A DNA stretch of 64,000 nucleotides from an uncultured Cyclobacteriaceae bacterium (GCA_947492745.1 CANLOE010000020.1:1-64000); one strand, 5' to 3'. Positions 36,022 to 45,312 are shown, counted from the first letter of the stretch. Numbers and translations: made by a program. Notes: a model not told the origin generated them from the sequence alone.

Positions 36022-36666
36022 ATGGGAAAATATATCTATTTATCTATAGCTGGGCTATTTGTCTTTTTAGCTGCGAAAGCCCAGCAAGACAGCAAAGCAC
36101 TGGAAACATTGGATGCCATGAGTGCCAAGTACAAGAGCATACCTGCCTATACGGCCAAGATAACCTCATCGCTCATCAACGAGACGGATGGCATCAATGA
36201 GGCCTTTAAGGGTGACATCACCGTGAAGGGTGACAAATACAAACTGAAAATGCCCGAACAGGAAGTCATCAACAACGGGGACGTGGTATGGACCTATCTA
36301 CCCGATGTCAATGAGGTCAATATCGACAACTACTATCCCGAAGAAGAGGAAATCACTCTTTCCAATATCTACTCGGTATACAAAAAGGGATATAAATACC
36401 TGTACCTAAAAGACGTCACCGAAAACAATGTCAGTTGTGAGGTCGTGGACCTGATACCCGAAGACCGAAACAGCCAGTTTTTCAAGATCAGCATGAACAT
36501 CGCCAAAAAGGACAAATCACTTCAGAGCCTGACGATGTTCGACAAGTCGGGGAACAAATACAAGTACACCATTACCGATTTTACCCCCTCGGCCAATGTC
36601 AAGGATAGCTTTTTCGCTTTCAACAAAGATAAATACCCTGGAGTAGAAGTCGTCGATTTGAGGTGA
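36022..36666 (+). CDS. LolA-like periplasmic carrier protein, copy 2
   Basis: A 214-residue paralogue of the preceding protein, similar along its whole mature length (by eye about three residues in four identical). It shares LDAMSAKYKSIPAY, KMPEQEVINNG and VVWTYLPDVNEVNIDNY, and ends KYPGVEVVDLR. The signal peptide ends near AKAQ. The differences are mostly conservative, so both copies look functional and may serve different lipoproteins. The pair most likely arose by tandem duplication before repeat elements invaded the spacer. A terminator follows at 36694. Confidence 0.88.
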   Translation: MGKYIYLSIAGLFVFLAAKAQQDSKALETLDAMSAKYKSIPAYTAKITSSLINETDGINEAFKGDITVKGDKYKLKMPEQEVINNGDVVWTYLPDVNEVNIDNYYPEEEEITLSNIYSVYKKGYKYLYLKDVTENNVSCEVVDLIPEDRNSQFFKISMNIAKKDKSLQSLTMFDKSGNKYKYTITDFTPSANVKDSFFAFNKDKYPGVEVVDLR

Positions 36667-36693
36667 TGGGTATCGGACCGATAGTAGTTTTAG

Positions 36694-36725
36694 AAAGCCA
36701 CCGCTTGTTAGCAGTGGCTTTTTTT
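36694..36725 (+). terminator. Intrinsic terminator of lolA-like copy 2
   Basis: AAAGCCACCGC pairs with GCAGTGGCTTT around TTGTTA, followed by a T-run. It lies inside the longest possible pyrF frame and therefore argues for the downstream pyrF start. Confidence 0.88.
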
Positions 36726-36761
36726 AATGGAACAAGAGTTCGGATTGCACACTTCCTTCCT

Positions 36762-36769
36762 TATTTTTG
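36762..36769 (+). promoter_or_regulatory. Possible Bacteroidota -7 element before pyrF
   Basis: TATTTTTG fits the TAnnTTTG consensus and ends 4 bp before the pyrF ATG. A TTG occurs 14 bp upstream, closer than the usual spacing. If used, the transcript would be nearly leaderless. Confidence 0.3.
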
Positions 36770-36773
36770 TGCC

Positions 36774-37592
36774 ATGACAAAACAAGAACTCTTCGGTCAA
36801 ATACAGAAAAAGCACTCTTACCTCTGCGTCGGTCTGGATACCGATCTGGAGAAAATCCCTGAGCACCTGTTGGGAAGTGAGGACCCCGTCTTTGAATTCA
36901 ACAAGCAGATCATCGATGCGACTGCTCCCTACTGTGTGGCCTACAAGCCGAACATTGCCTTTTATGAGGCCTTGGGGCCCCAGGGTTGGCATAGTCTGAA
37001 AAAGACCTTGGACTATATCCCCAAGGATATCTTCACCATCGCCGATGCCAAGCGCGGCGATATCGGCAATACCTCTAAGCTGTATGCCAAGGCCTTTTTC
37101 GAGAACATGGACTTTGACTCCATCACAGTGGCACCCTACATGGGCATGGACTCGGTCACTCCCTTTCTGACCTTCGAGGACAAATGGGTTATCTTACTGG
37201 GCCATACGTCCAACGAAGGGAGCCAGGACTTTCAGACTTTGAACGTGAGCAATGGCCAGCGCCCTTTGTATGAAGAGGTCATCCTCCGGAGCCAGACTTG
37301 GGGCAGTGAGGAGCAGATCATGTTCGTGGTCGGGGCAACGCGCGCCGATAAGATCTCGGAAATCAGGGCCTTGGCACCGGAGCATTTCTTTTTGGTGCCG
37401 GGCATTGGGGCACAGGGCGGTGACCTGAAGGCCATCTCGGAGCAGGGCATGAACAAAAGCTGTGGCCTTTTGGTGAACTCTTCCAGGAGCATTATCTACC
37501 GGTCCAAGGGCAGGGATTTCGCCAAGGAAGCGGGCAAGGCTGCCGCGGCCCTACAGCGGGAGATGCAACAGTACCTGGAAAAGTTCCTTTAG
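36774..37592 (+). CDS. pyrF: Orotidine 5'-phosphate decarboxylase (type 2)
   Basis: A 272-residue enzyme converting OMP to UMP, the last step of pyrimidine synthesis. The start at 36774 (MTKQELFGQIQKKHSYLCVG) is chosen because the longer frame overlaps the lolA terminator. Key residues are in LCVGLDTDLEKIP, the catalytic FTIADAKRGDIGNTS (Asp-Lys-Asp tetrad) near residue 85, and the phosphate-binding FLVPGIGAQGGDL near residue 205. The length and sequence are those of the longer bacterial type 2 enzyme. About 100 bp separates it from the downstream ATPase gene. Confidence 0.95.
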   Translation: MTKQELFGQIQKKHSYLCVGLDTDLEKIPEHLLGSEDPVFEFNKQIIDATAPYCVAYKPNIAFYEALGPQGWHSLKKTLDYIPKDIFTIADAKRGDIGNTSKLYAKAFFENMDFDSITVAPYMGMDSVTPFLTFEDKWVILLGHTSNEGSQDFQTLNVSNGQRPLYEEVILRSQTWGSEEQIMFVVGATRADKISEIRALAPEHFFLVPGIGAQGGDLKAISEQGMNKSCGLLVNSSRSIIYRSKGRDFAKEAGKAAAALQREMQQYLEKFL

Positions 37593-37690
37593 GTATTTCA
37601 TCCATACAAGCCACGGCGTCCCGGTCATGGCCATGATGTACTACCACTACCTATCCACTTCTTTCCCTTTTTCCATATACCCCCATAAAC

Positions 37691-38482
37691 ATGCCTTATA
37701 TCGCTTCCATACACCTTGACACGGGCAAAACCAACCCTTTTCCCTATAGCATACCCGCTATCAAGTTTGCCAAGAACATCCACCTGGGTGCCCCTGTCAA
37801 TTTTTTCATCGGGGATAACGGTACGGGCAAGTCCACGTTGTTGGAAACAATCGCCTTTCGGTTGCAGTTGCCCCATATGGATGGCTCGGGCTACGCAAAG
37901 CGAAGCTTCGCAGCGGCCCATACGCTGACCCCCTACCTGGAGGTGGACTATGCTATGAAAAGAACCGTTGGTTTTTTCTTCCGAGCAGAGGATTTTGGAG
38001 ATTACCTCAACAGTGTGGACCGACGGGATGCACACCTCCATACCCAGATGGATGAGCTAGAAGGCAATGTACCCGAACATATCCTACAGGAAATGAAGGA
38101 CAATGCCAACTATCAGCTCTATCACATGCGTAAAAACTACGGTCAGGAACTACAATCTTTCTCTCACGGTGAGGCCTACCTTCATATCATTCAGGAAAAA
38201 ATCAAATCCCGGGGCATCTATCTACTCGATGAACCTGAGGCCGCACTCTCACCCGCCAAACAGCTATCCTTGATTTATTTTATGCAGGAACATCTGAAAT
38301 CGAACCAATCCCAGTTCATCATCGCGACGCACTCCCCTATTTTGATGGCCTTTCCTCAGGCCAACCTCTATGAGATCAACGAAGAGGGCATGAAAGCCAC
38401 GGCACTGGAAGCAACGGAACACTACACTATCACCAAATCCTTCTTGAACAATCCCGATCTATACCTTAGACATCTGAGTTAG
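37691..38482 (+). CDS. ABC-type AAA ATPase of unknown role
   Basis: A 263-residue cytoplasmic ATPase resembling COG3910. All ABC-class motifs are present: Walker A FFIGDNGTGKSTLLET (about residue 36-50), a signature-like SFSHGEA near residue 157, Walker B GIYLLDEPEAALSP, and the H-loop FIIATHSPIL. There is no membrane segment and no cognate permease nearby, so it is not a transporter subunit. Such stand-alone proteins are often linked to DNA maintenance or antiphage roles, but no partner gene is visible here. It is followed by a C repeat. Confidence 0.85.
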   Translation: MPYIASIHLDTGKTNPFPYSIPAIKFAKNIHLGAPVNFFIGDNGTGKSTLLETIAFRLQLPHMDGSGYAKRSFAAAHTLTPYLEVDYAMKRTVGFFFRAEDFGDYLNSVDRRDAHLHTQMDELEGNVPEHILQEMKDNANYQLYHMRKNYGQELQSFSHGEAYLHIIQEKIKSRGIYLLDEPEAALSPAKQLSLIYFMQEHLKSNQSQFIIATHSPILMAFPQANLYEINEEGMKATALEATEHYTITKSFLNNPDLYLRHLS

Positions 38483-38587
38483 TCCCTCCTGAACACTGAA
38501 ATCCATCATTCGTACCTTGTCCGCTCAACACTTGATCAGCAGATCAGTACAGATAAAAAAACCAGTAGTGTTCGAGCATACAATAAA

Positions 38588-38751
38588 CCCAAATTGATCA
38601 ATAGAAATCGTTATGAGCGTATAAATAGCAAAATACCGGCCATTTGGATTCGTTCGGCATAGCACCGCTATGGTGAATGAAGACCGGTGGGCAAAGCTTC
38701 CGGTAGGAAGCTATTTATGCGCGGAATAGGTTCTCTATTCATCATTTTGGG
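38588..38751 (+). repeat. Family C element, intact
   Basis: 164 bp from CCCAAATTGATCAATAG to CATCATTTTGGG, flanked by ATAAA on both sides. It serves as the empty-site reference for the two interrupted C copies. Confidence 0.92.
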
Positions 38752-38759
38752 ATAAATAT

Positions 38760-38785
38760 CCTTGCCGGGAGATGTCCCGGCAAGG
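38760..38785 (-). terminator. Hairpin downstream of the minus-strand lipoprotein gene
   Basis: CCTTGCCGGG pairs perfectly with CCCGGCAAGG around AGATGT, 5 bp past the stop of the gene at 38791. The T-run is weak. Confidence 0.6.
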
Positions 38786-38790
38786 TCGAA

Positions 38791-39624
38791 CTATATAGAA
38801 CCGCTATAAAACCTAGAGTAGCCTTTCCAAAAACCTCCACTGTTCTTGGTCCTGACGATTCTACGCTCTCTATGTATACCCTTATAGCTCAACTTTCGCC
38901 AATGCCCGGGCTGGACCGTGTGTTTTGTACTGTTCAGTGTCTTCCATTTCCAGGAAAAGCCTTGAAGCACCCTTCTTTGATGAGATACCTTGATGGCCCT
39001 AGAACAAGCTATCGTATAAGAGGAGGATACCGTCCGTTTACGATCTCCCGAACTCTGGGTATGGCTATTAGAGGTCACTTTATAATGACATACCTTATAG
39101 GGGCCGCCCGAACCGCCGTATTCAAAAGCACAGTCCAAAACATCACTACACTTACTGCTTTCGGTCTGCACTTGTAGTGCGTGATATTCCGCTCTTCCCA
39201 GTAATATGGGGGTACTCAATTGCTTTACCGTGGCTCTTTGGGTCAAATCGATATCCTCTAGTTTGCCTTCATAACTATTGAGGAGCATTTCGGGTACGGG
39301 CAGCTCTTTTGGGGCAAGTGTCAAGTACCGTTCCAAAAGCGATTGACTATCACCAAAGGGCACTTGTTCTTCCATCCGGTCGATGGTGCCCGATTCGGAC
39401 ATAAGGATATCCCCCGAGGGAAAGCCTTCAAAATAGATTTCATGTCCTGCGGACAGTTCGAACTTGGCCAGTAAAAGGCCCTTTTCTTCAGTACTTTCCA
39501 CTTCAGTAGCAGGTATGGGTTCCATATTACTTTCTTCCTGACAGGCATAGATCAGTACAGAACCCATCACTAAAAAGTTTAGCATCAATCTGTTGATCAT
39601 CATATTTGATTTTATTGATTTTTT
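38791..39624 (-). CDS. Hypothetical lipoprotein with a basic C-terminal half
   Basis: A 277-residue protein starting at the ATG before KKSIKSNMM, giving a lipoprotein signal peptide with lipobox LIYAC. The first half after the Cys is acidic; the second half is strongly basic and rich in Ser, Tyr, Trp and His, and has cysteines in KCSDVLDCAF, VCHYKV and IACSR that could pair in disulfides. I recognise no domain. The sharp change in composition suggests two functional parts, perhaps an outer-membrane anchor with a ligand- or surface-binding domain. The gene stands alone. Confidence 0.65.
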   Translation of the reverse strand, partial: KKSIKSNMMINRLMLNFLVMGSVLIYACQEESNMEPIPATEVESTEEKGLLLAKFELSAGHEIYFEGFPSGDILMSESGTIDRMEEQVPFGDSQSLLERYLTLAPKELPVPEMLLNSYEGKLEDIDLTQRATVKQLSTPILLGRAEYHALQVQTESSKCSDVLDCAFEYGGSGGPYKVCHYKVTSNSHTQSSGDRKRTVSSSYTIACSRAIKVSHQRRVLQGFSWKWKTLNSTKHTVQPGHWRKLSYKGIHRERRIVRTKNSGGFWKGYSRFYSGSI

Positions 39625-39922
39625 CATGATAATTGTTTTTTTAGTTATACGTGACAAATAAAGGAATTATATGCTCAGTGTGTTTGCCACAATTGACAGA
39701 GTCCCGCTTCGCATGGATATATTCTAGCAGTGATTTGATATTGTTTTCGGGACGGTTGTCGTATATCGATTTTCGAACAAAACCGACAAAAGCGTACCAT
39801 CAGCCTACTCTTAGACCCTATCCGTGAACTATGGAAGGAACTCCCGAAAGTACATTTTTCTAATGAGCAAGGAATTTCTTATATTGGTGCCAACGGATTG
39901 TTTGGAATCTTTCTTTATTTGA
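39625..39922. other. Upstream region of the lipoprotein gene, no gene seen
   Basis: No repeat member or open frame of note. Confidence 0.4.
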
Positions 39923-40142
39923 GAGACTGTTTTAAAATGTATCTTTTTCTTTCTTATGTACTTCTTTTGGTGCCTGATTTCGTTAAAATTTCCGCTAGCT
40001 AGCGTGACATGTTATCTTTGTCAATGGCTCGGACGGCAAGCTGGCCCCTTCACTGATAATGCCCTCGGGGCATTATTTTAACGCTCGGTCCTATCCAAAA
40101 TAAGTGATCATAAATTTTAAATATAATTTCAAAACAGTCTCT
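39923..40142 (-). repeat. Family F element, intact
   Basis: 220 bp from AGAGACTGTTTT to AAAACAGTCTCT, with GCTAGCTAGC and a central ATGCCCTCGGGGCATTATTT hairpin. It is the reference copy for the interrupted F at 29444. Confidence 0.85.
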
Positions 40143-40360
40143 GAATCTTTCTTGATTTTGCTGTGGTGTAGGGCTGCCCTTATCGAAAGGCCGCTATGTC
40201 AAGTAGTGCCCACTGAGTACACACACTGGAAAATACTGTAGAGGCCCGACCGGGCCTAAGGTATGCCCTCATGCCTATGCTTACGATTTGAGTAAAAGAA
40301 AATTGAAGGACATATTTCCGAAACGATCGATTGTTGTTTTAACCTTTAAATTGAAAAGCT

Positions 40361-40741
40361 ATGTCAGTCAAGAGTAAGTACAAAGAGGTATTGGACCTGG
40401 GAGAAGCCTTTAACGTAAAAGATGGTTATGTGGAAGAAGAACAGGGAAAGCTGAAAATAGGCGGTACCACCAAGACCCAATACGAAAAAAATCAAATGTG
40501 GGATAAGATAAAGGAACTGGGTGGAGAATCCCCTTCCGATATCGAGGCGGATATCAAGGTAGAGGATACCTCTATCTATCATCGCCATACGGTCGAGAGC
40601 GGCGAGACTTTGGGTAAGATTGCCAAGCAGTATTACAAAGACCCCAGTAAGTATATGGCCATATTCAATGCCAATCAGGACATTTTGAAAAATCCCGATG
40701 TCATACACCCGGGACAGGAGCTGGTCATTCCCAATACCTGA
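40361..40741 (+). CDS. LysM-domain protein (small, cytoplasmic or exported without visible signal)
   Basis: A 126-residue protein. Residues about 73-124 form one LysM domain (HTVESGETLGKIAKQYYKDP, then IHPGQELVIP), which binds peptidoglycan or other GlcNAc polymers. The N-terminal 70 residues are charged and hydrophilic and lack a signal peptide. The layout recalls YgaU-type proteins, which combine a small N-terminal domain with LysM, but the BON domain is not recognisable. A strong bidirectional terminator follows at 40814. Confidence 0.85.
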   Translation: MSVKSKYKEVLDLGEAFNVKDGYVEEEQGKLKIGGTTKTQYEKNQMWDKIKELGGESPSDIEADIKVEDTSIYHRHTVESGETLGKIAKQYYKDPSKYMAIFNANQDILKNPDVIHPGQELVIPNT

Positions 40742-40813
40742 TGGCATCTGCTTTGACGGTACGGAAGCGCCGACCTTTCTCCATGACCCCATGGTAGGTA
40801 CTACAGAAAAAGG

Positions 40814-40848
40814 AACAAGGCCCTCCCAAAGTTCGGGAGGGCCTTGTT
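40814..40848. terminator. Bidirectional intrinsic terminator
   Basis: AACAAGGCCCTCCC pairs perfectly with GGGAGGGCCTTGTT around AAAGTTC, between the convergent LysM and lipoprotein genes. Confidence 0.9.
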
Positions 40849-40920
40849 ATGAAATACCATGATGGTCTTCTATCAGTAGTACGGCCGAAATGTGCGGAAC
40901 AGCCCTTTCACAATTTCTTT

Positions 40921-41997
40921 CTATTTCTTTTTGAACACGATTTCGAACTTATCTTCGTCATCTTCATTGACGGGGATATAGGTCAAGTTGAGCAGCTCTC
41001 CGTTGGTGGCGACTTCGAACCTTTCGAAATAGCTCCCTCCATTGTCATCCTGATATACAATGGTCACGATACTTTCGCTGTCCACGTAGGACCAAACACC
41101 CTTCTCATCATAGATTTCAATCTCTTCCTTGAAAGTAGCTCCGGGTTCAGGGGAACAATAGGTAGAATCCACTGATTTGGAGTAATCCTCTGCCGTGAGT
41201 CCATAGGCACCGTTTTCGGCAAAGGTCATATAGGCATAATTGGTTTTATAGTAATGAGGAAATACTGTAGTCGGGGTATTGCTATTGTCACAGCTCAGAA
41301 TATGATCCTCATCGACACTCAGTACGCCCACGGAGTCGTAGTCGATGATCGTTCCTCCATTGGCATCCGTTTCGGTATATTTCGTGTATACCATCGACCA
41401 GGTATTGGCCGTAAGGAAACCACTATTGGTACCGCCGAACTCCAGCACCTCTATACAGACTTCGAGGACATTACTGACGCGGCCCTTATGATCATAGATA
41501 CAGTATTCGGCACAGAAGGTTCCGGCGGCTATGTTTTCGGGAAACCCGATAGTGATGCGGTACACATCGACTTCGGTCTTCGCCCCACGGCCGAGACGGC
41601 CTCCTATCCTTCCTTCATTGGTGAGTCCCTCAAGTGGGATATCGTAGTAATCTTCCGCACCTTTCACCTTAAAATAGGCTCCGGCTATACCATCACCATT
41701 TGCGCTAAAATTCAATGGAATCGCGGTGGAGCTACCACCGGTCACAGTCAACTTACCATCACCCTCGCTGTTTACAAACATTTCGGGAGCAGCGGCATCC
41801 GTAGAGGGTGCCGGTGGTGTGCCTGTTTTCAATGTTCCCCTTACCTTCAGTTCGGCACTCAGGGCATCGGGGTCCGTCACGTCGATCTTGGGGATATCCG
41901 AGGTCGGTGCAATGCTGACATCGTCCGTGGAACAGGAAAAAATAAAAAGACCTATCACAAGGGATAGAATGGTGGTAGAAAAAACACTTTTTCTCAT
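40921..41997 (-). CDS. Hypothetical two-part lipoprotein
   Basis: A 358-residue protein starting at the ATG before RKSVFSTTI, with lipobox LFIFSC and a Thr/Pro/Asp-rich linker. The first globular part (about 40-190) is beta-rich and contains an Ig-like strand pattern ending VSNVLEVCIEVLEF. The second part (about 195-358) starts LTANTWSMVYTKYTETDANG and continues in the style of lipocalin-like Bacteroidota domains, ending FEIVFKKK. It is probably anchored in the outer membrane. No function can be assigned. It is convergent with the LysM gene. Confidence 0.65.
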   Translation of the reverse strand: MRKSVFSTTILSLVIGLFIFSCSTDDVSIAPTSDIPKIDVTDPDALSAELKVRGTLKTGTPPAPSTDAAAPEMFVNSEGDGKLTVTGGSSTAIPLNFSANGDGIAGAYFKVKGAEDYYDIPLEGLTNEGRIGGRLGRGAKTEVDVYRITIGFPENIAAGTFCAEYCIYDHKGRVSNVLEVCIEVLEFGGTNSGFLTANTWSMVYTKYTETDANGGTIIDYDSVGVLSVDEDHILSCDNSNTPTTVFPHYYKTNYAYMTFAENGAYGLTAEDYSKSVDSTYCSPEPGATFKEEIEIYDEKGVWSYVDSESIVTIVYQDDNGGSYFERFEVATNGELLNLTYIPVNEDDEDKFEIVFKKK

Positions 41998-42277
41998 GAT
42001 CAAAATAAATGGATAGATAAAATATATATAGGATAATACGTAGGGCAAAAAATCAGAAGCCATCTACGTGTCTTTCATATATACGGAAAAGTAGCCAAAG
42101 GAAACCCCTCAAGTCCAGCTTTTATAAATTACTGATATTCATATGAACAGGTTCGAAAACGATAGGGGTCGAACAGTACAATTGTCGATAGGTCTTGATT
42201 TTTCAGAACCCGCTATATACGGTCATATCTGCGAAGCAGGCAGATTTCCTTCCGGCTTTCACAGGATCGACAACAAT

Positions 42278-42314
42278 CGAATTGCCCCGAAGGGCTTGGA
42301 TTCGGGGCAATTCG
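42278..42314 (-). terminator. Hairpin downstream of fabG
   Basis: CGAATTGCCCCGAA pairs perfectly with TTCGGGGCAATTCG around GGGCTTGGA, about 80 bp past the fabG stop on the minus strand. Confidence 0.75.
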
Positions 42315-42393
42315 GTACTGGACATTTGGTATCAGGGTTTATTATTTCAATCCTCGGCATCTTCTCCATGACACCCTTTGCCGGATACCGCTC

Positions 42394-43140
42394 TTAGGTC
42401 AGCATACCGCCATCGACCTGCAAGACCTGTCCCGTGATATAGGTCGCCATGTCCGAAGCCAGGAAAACACAAGCATCGGCAACGTCTTCGGGTTTTCCAC
42501 CTCTCCTTAAAGGAATGGCGTCCCTCCAGCCCTGTACGGTCTTATCGTCCAATTTGTCGGTCATTTCTGTTTCGATAAAGCCCGGGGCGACGGCATTGGA
42601 GCGGATACCTCTCGACCCCAGTTCAAGGGCCACCGATTTAGTGAAGCCGATTATACCTGCTTTGGAAGCGGCATAGTTGCCCTGTCCGGCGTTGCCCTTC
42701 AGCCCTACCACGGAGGTCATATTGATGATAGTGCCGCTCTTCTGCTTCATAAAGGTCCGGGTCACCGCTTTGACAGTATTGAAGACCGACTTCAAATTGA
42801 TATTGATCACATCGTCCCACATCTCTTCATTCATCCTCATCAGCAGGTTATCCTTAGTGATACCTGCATTGTTGACCAAGATATTCAGTCCTCCGAAGGT
42901 TTCTACCACATCGGCAATCAATTGTTCTGCGGCCTTGAAATCAGAAGCATCCGAGCGGAAACCTTTGGCTTTTACTCCCAAATCGGTCAGTTCCTTTTCC
43001 AATGCTTCTCCCTTTTCAACACTGGACAGGTAAGTAAAGGCAATATTGGCACCTTGTTCGGCATATCTCTGGGCGATGGCCTTACCAATACCCTTGGAGG
43101 CTCCTGTTATCAGCGCTGTTTTTCCTTCAAGTAATTTCAT
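42394..43140 (-). CDS. fabG: 3-oxoacyl-[acyl-carrier-protein] reductase
   Basis: A 248-residue short-chain dehydrogenase of fatty acid synthesis that reduces 3-oxoacyl-ACP with NADPH. It has the Rossmann motif GASKGIGKA near residue 14, NNAGITKDNLL near 90, the catalytic Ser in MTSVVG and Y-x-x-x-K in YAASKAG, and the terminal ITGQVLQVDGGM typical of FabG. Length and order are canonical. It is divergent from lpdA across a spacer of 293 bp. Confidence 0.95.
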   Translation of the reverse strand: MKLLEGKTALITGASKGIGKAIAQRYAEQGANIAFTYLSSVEKGEALEKELTDLGVKAKGFRSDASDFKAAEQLIADVVETFGGLNILVNNAGITKDNLLMRMNEEMWDDVININLKSVFNTVKAVTRTFMKQKSGTIINMTSVVGLKGNAGQGNYAASKAGIIGFTKSVALELGSRGIRSNAVAPGFIETEMTDKLDDKTVQGWRDAIPLRRGGKPEDVADACVFLASDMATYITGQVLQVDGGMLT

Positions 43141-43433
43141 GTGTTCTTTATAAGATGAGTTTTAAATGTTCCTAAAGTTAAAAGTGGAAAAGGACTACTA
43201 TTCCATGCCGATTCGGTCTTCGATGATACGGGCAGTGTATCGACCAAGAAATCCACACACTGACCGATAAGACCGTTGCAGCCTATACGATGAGCGAAAA
43301 TAGTCAAAATCCCTGAATTCTTTCTGGATGGAATGCAATATGATCAATAGGATAAAGGCTTTGTATTTTTTTCTCGGTGCTTTTAGCTTAAATTTACCGA
43401 ATCAAAAATTAAAGAAATATAAATCCAATAAAT

Positions 43434-44828
43434 ATGGCGGTCAAATATGATTTAATAGTGATAGGAAGTGGTCCTGGGGGGTATGTAGCGGCAATCAGGG
43501 CATCTCAACTGGGCATGAAAGTGGGTGTCGTCGAGCGTTCCGAACTTGGAGGGATATGCCTGAACTGGGGCTGTATTCCTACGAAAGCACTGCTCAAAAG
43601 TGCCAATGTATTCGAGTATATCTCGCATGCCAAAGATTACGGTATCGATGTGGAAGGGGCTTCGGCAGATTTTGGGGGCATGGTCAAACGCAGCCGCGAT
43701 GTGGCGGCAGGCATGAGCAAGGGCATCAACTTCCTTTTCAAAAAGAACAAAATCGACCATATTTCGGGTTTTGGAAAGCTGAAATCGGGTAAAACCGTAG
43801 AAGTAGAGAACGAAAAGGGAGAGAAAACGGACTATCAAGCGGAAAACATCATCGTAGCCACAGGGGGTCGTTCTAGAGAACTTCCTCATATGCCTATCGA
43901 CGGAGAGAAGATTATCGGGTATCGAAAAGCCATGGTCATGGACAAGCAACCCAAGAAAATGATCATCGTAGGCTCAGGGGCCATAGGTGTGGAGTTTGCC
44001 TATTTTTACAATGCCATCGGCACAGAGGTGACCGTAGTAGAGTACATGCCTGCTATTGTGCCTGTAGAAGATGCCGATATCTCCAAGCAACTCGAGCGTT
44101 CCCTCAAAAAATCGGGCATCACTATCATGACGGGAGCAGAAGTAACGGCTGTTGACACCAAAGGCAAAGGCTGCAAAGTGACCGTCAAGACCAAAAAAGG
44201 TGAAGAGAAACTGGAATGCGACGTGGTCCTCTCGGCCGTAGGTGTTGCCACCAATCTGGAAGGAATAGGCCTGGAAGATGTCGGCGTAGCTACCGACAAG
44301 GGGAAAGTACTGGTCGATGATTATTATAAGACCAATATCCCGGGGGTTTATGCCATCGGTGATATTGTCCATGGACCGGCACTGGCACATGTGGCCTCGG
44401 CAGAAGGGATTATCTGTGTGGAGAAAATAGCGGGCCATAGTCCAGATCCTCTAGACTATAACAATGTACCGGGCTGTACTTACTGTAGCCCCGAAATAGC
44501 ATCGGTAGGCTATACCGAAAAAGCAGCCAAAGAAGCCGGTTATGATATCAAAGTAGGTAAATTCCCCTTTTCGGCATCAGGAAAAGCCAGTGCAGCAGGT
44601 GCCAAAGATGGTTTTGTCAAAGTCATCTTCGATGCCAAGTACGGAGAATGGCTCGGCGCGCATATGATCGGGGCAAATGTTACCGAAATGATAGCAGAAG
44701 TAGTCGCCGCTAGAAAACTGGAGACCACAGGACACGAAATCATCAAAACGGTGCACCCTCATCCTACGATGTCAGAAGCTGTTATGGAAGCCGCTGCTGC
44801 TGCCTATGAAGAAGTCATCCATATCTAA
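43434..44828 (+). CDS. lpdA: Dihydrolipoyl dehydrogenase (E3)
   Basis: A 464-residue flavoprotein that reoxidises dihydrolipoamide in the 2-oxoacid dehydrogenase and glycine cleavage complexes. It shows the FAD motif GSGPGGYVAAIRASQLG, the redox-active disulfide in GGICLNWGCIPTKALL, the NAD motif VGSGAIGVEFAYFY near residue 180, the second FAD motif YAIGDIVHGPALAHVASAEG, and the C-terminal His-Glu pair in TVHPHPTMSEAVME. No E1 or E2 genes are nearby. A family E element separates the stop from the nearest terminator. Confidence 0.96.
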   Translation: MAVKYDLIVIGSGPGGYVAAIRASQLGMKVGVVERSELGGICLNWGCIPTKALLKSANVFEYISHAKDYGIDVEGASADFGGMVKRSRDVAAGMSKGINFLFKKNKIDHISGFGKLKSGKTVEVENEKGEKTDYQAENIIVATGGRSRELPHMPIDGEKIIGYRKAMVMDKQPKKMIIVGSGAIGVEFAYFYNAIGTEVTVVEYMPAIVPVEDADISKQLERSLKKSGITIMTGAEVTAVDTKGKGCKVTVKTKKGEEKLECDVVLSAVGVATNLEGIGLEDVGVATDKGKVLVDDYYKTNIPGVYAIGDIVHGPALAHVASAEGIICVEKIAGHSPDPLDYNNVPGCTYCSPEIASVGYTEKAAKEAGYDIKVGKFPFSASGKASAAGAKDGFVKVIFDAKYGEWLGAHMIGANVTEMIAEVVAARKLETTGHEIIKTVHPHPTMSEAVMEAAAAAYEEVIHI

Positions 44829-44885
44829 TGCTAAACTGCCATCACATACTGTTCAGCTTTTGCCCTACTCCCAAATAGAATTCAA

Positions 44886-45200
44886 ACCAAAATGATCGAT
44901 AGCTTTTCTATTCCAAACATAAATTGCTTCAAAATCAGTGGTTTTACGCTACGCAGGTTTTACACCTTAATCATCAATTGATTCATTGTATCCATTGATT
45001 TAGTTCGCTCATTGGATTGATTTTTAATGGTGCTCATGAACCTGCGGTGTCAAGGACATTCATCGAATCTTCGATTTAGTTCACTGTTGTGTCTATTTCC
45101 TTATAGGTGTTCATGAACCTTCGGTTTAAGCCTATTCACCTAAACCGCTGATTTAATTGCAATTATGTGCTCATCACGAAATCCTGTTGATCAATTTGGG
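44886..45200 (+). repeat. Family E element, long form
   Basis: 315 bp from ACCAAAATGATCGATAG to TGTTGATCAATTTGGG, with TTCAA and TTCGA flanks. It contains the TTTAGTTCACT..GTTCATGAACC block also found in the long family A elements. Confidence 0.8.
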
Positions 45201-45276
45201 TTCGAGGCAAAAGCTGAATAAGTTATATTACATAAAATCGGTATCATGCCGATGAACAAGAACTTTAGGAAAACGA

Positions 45277-45312
45277 AAAGAGGCCATGCTTATTCGCGAG
45301 CATGGCCTCTTT
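45277..45312 (+). terminator. Intrinsic terminator without an adjacent gene
   Basis: AAAGAGGCCATGCT pairs perfectly with AGCATGGCCTCTTT around TATTCGCG. The nearest plus-strand gene is lpdA, 449 bp upstream beyond the E element. Confidence 0.85.

Noticed and set aside
36663-36773. Longer pyrF start
   Set aside because: It would place the lolA terminator hairpin inside the coding sequence and add residues that pyrF enzymes lack.
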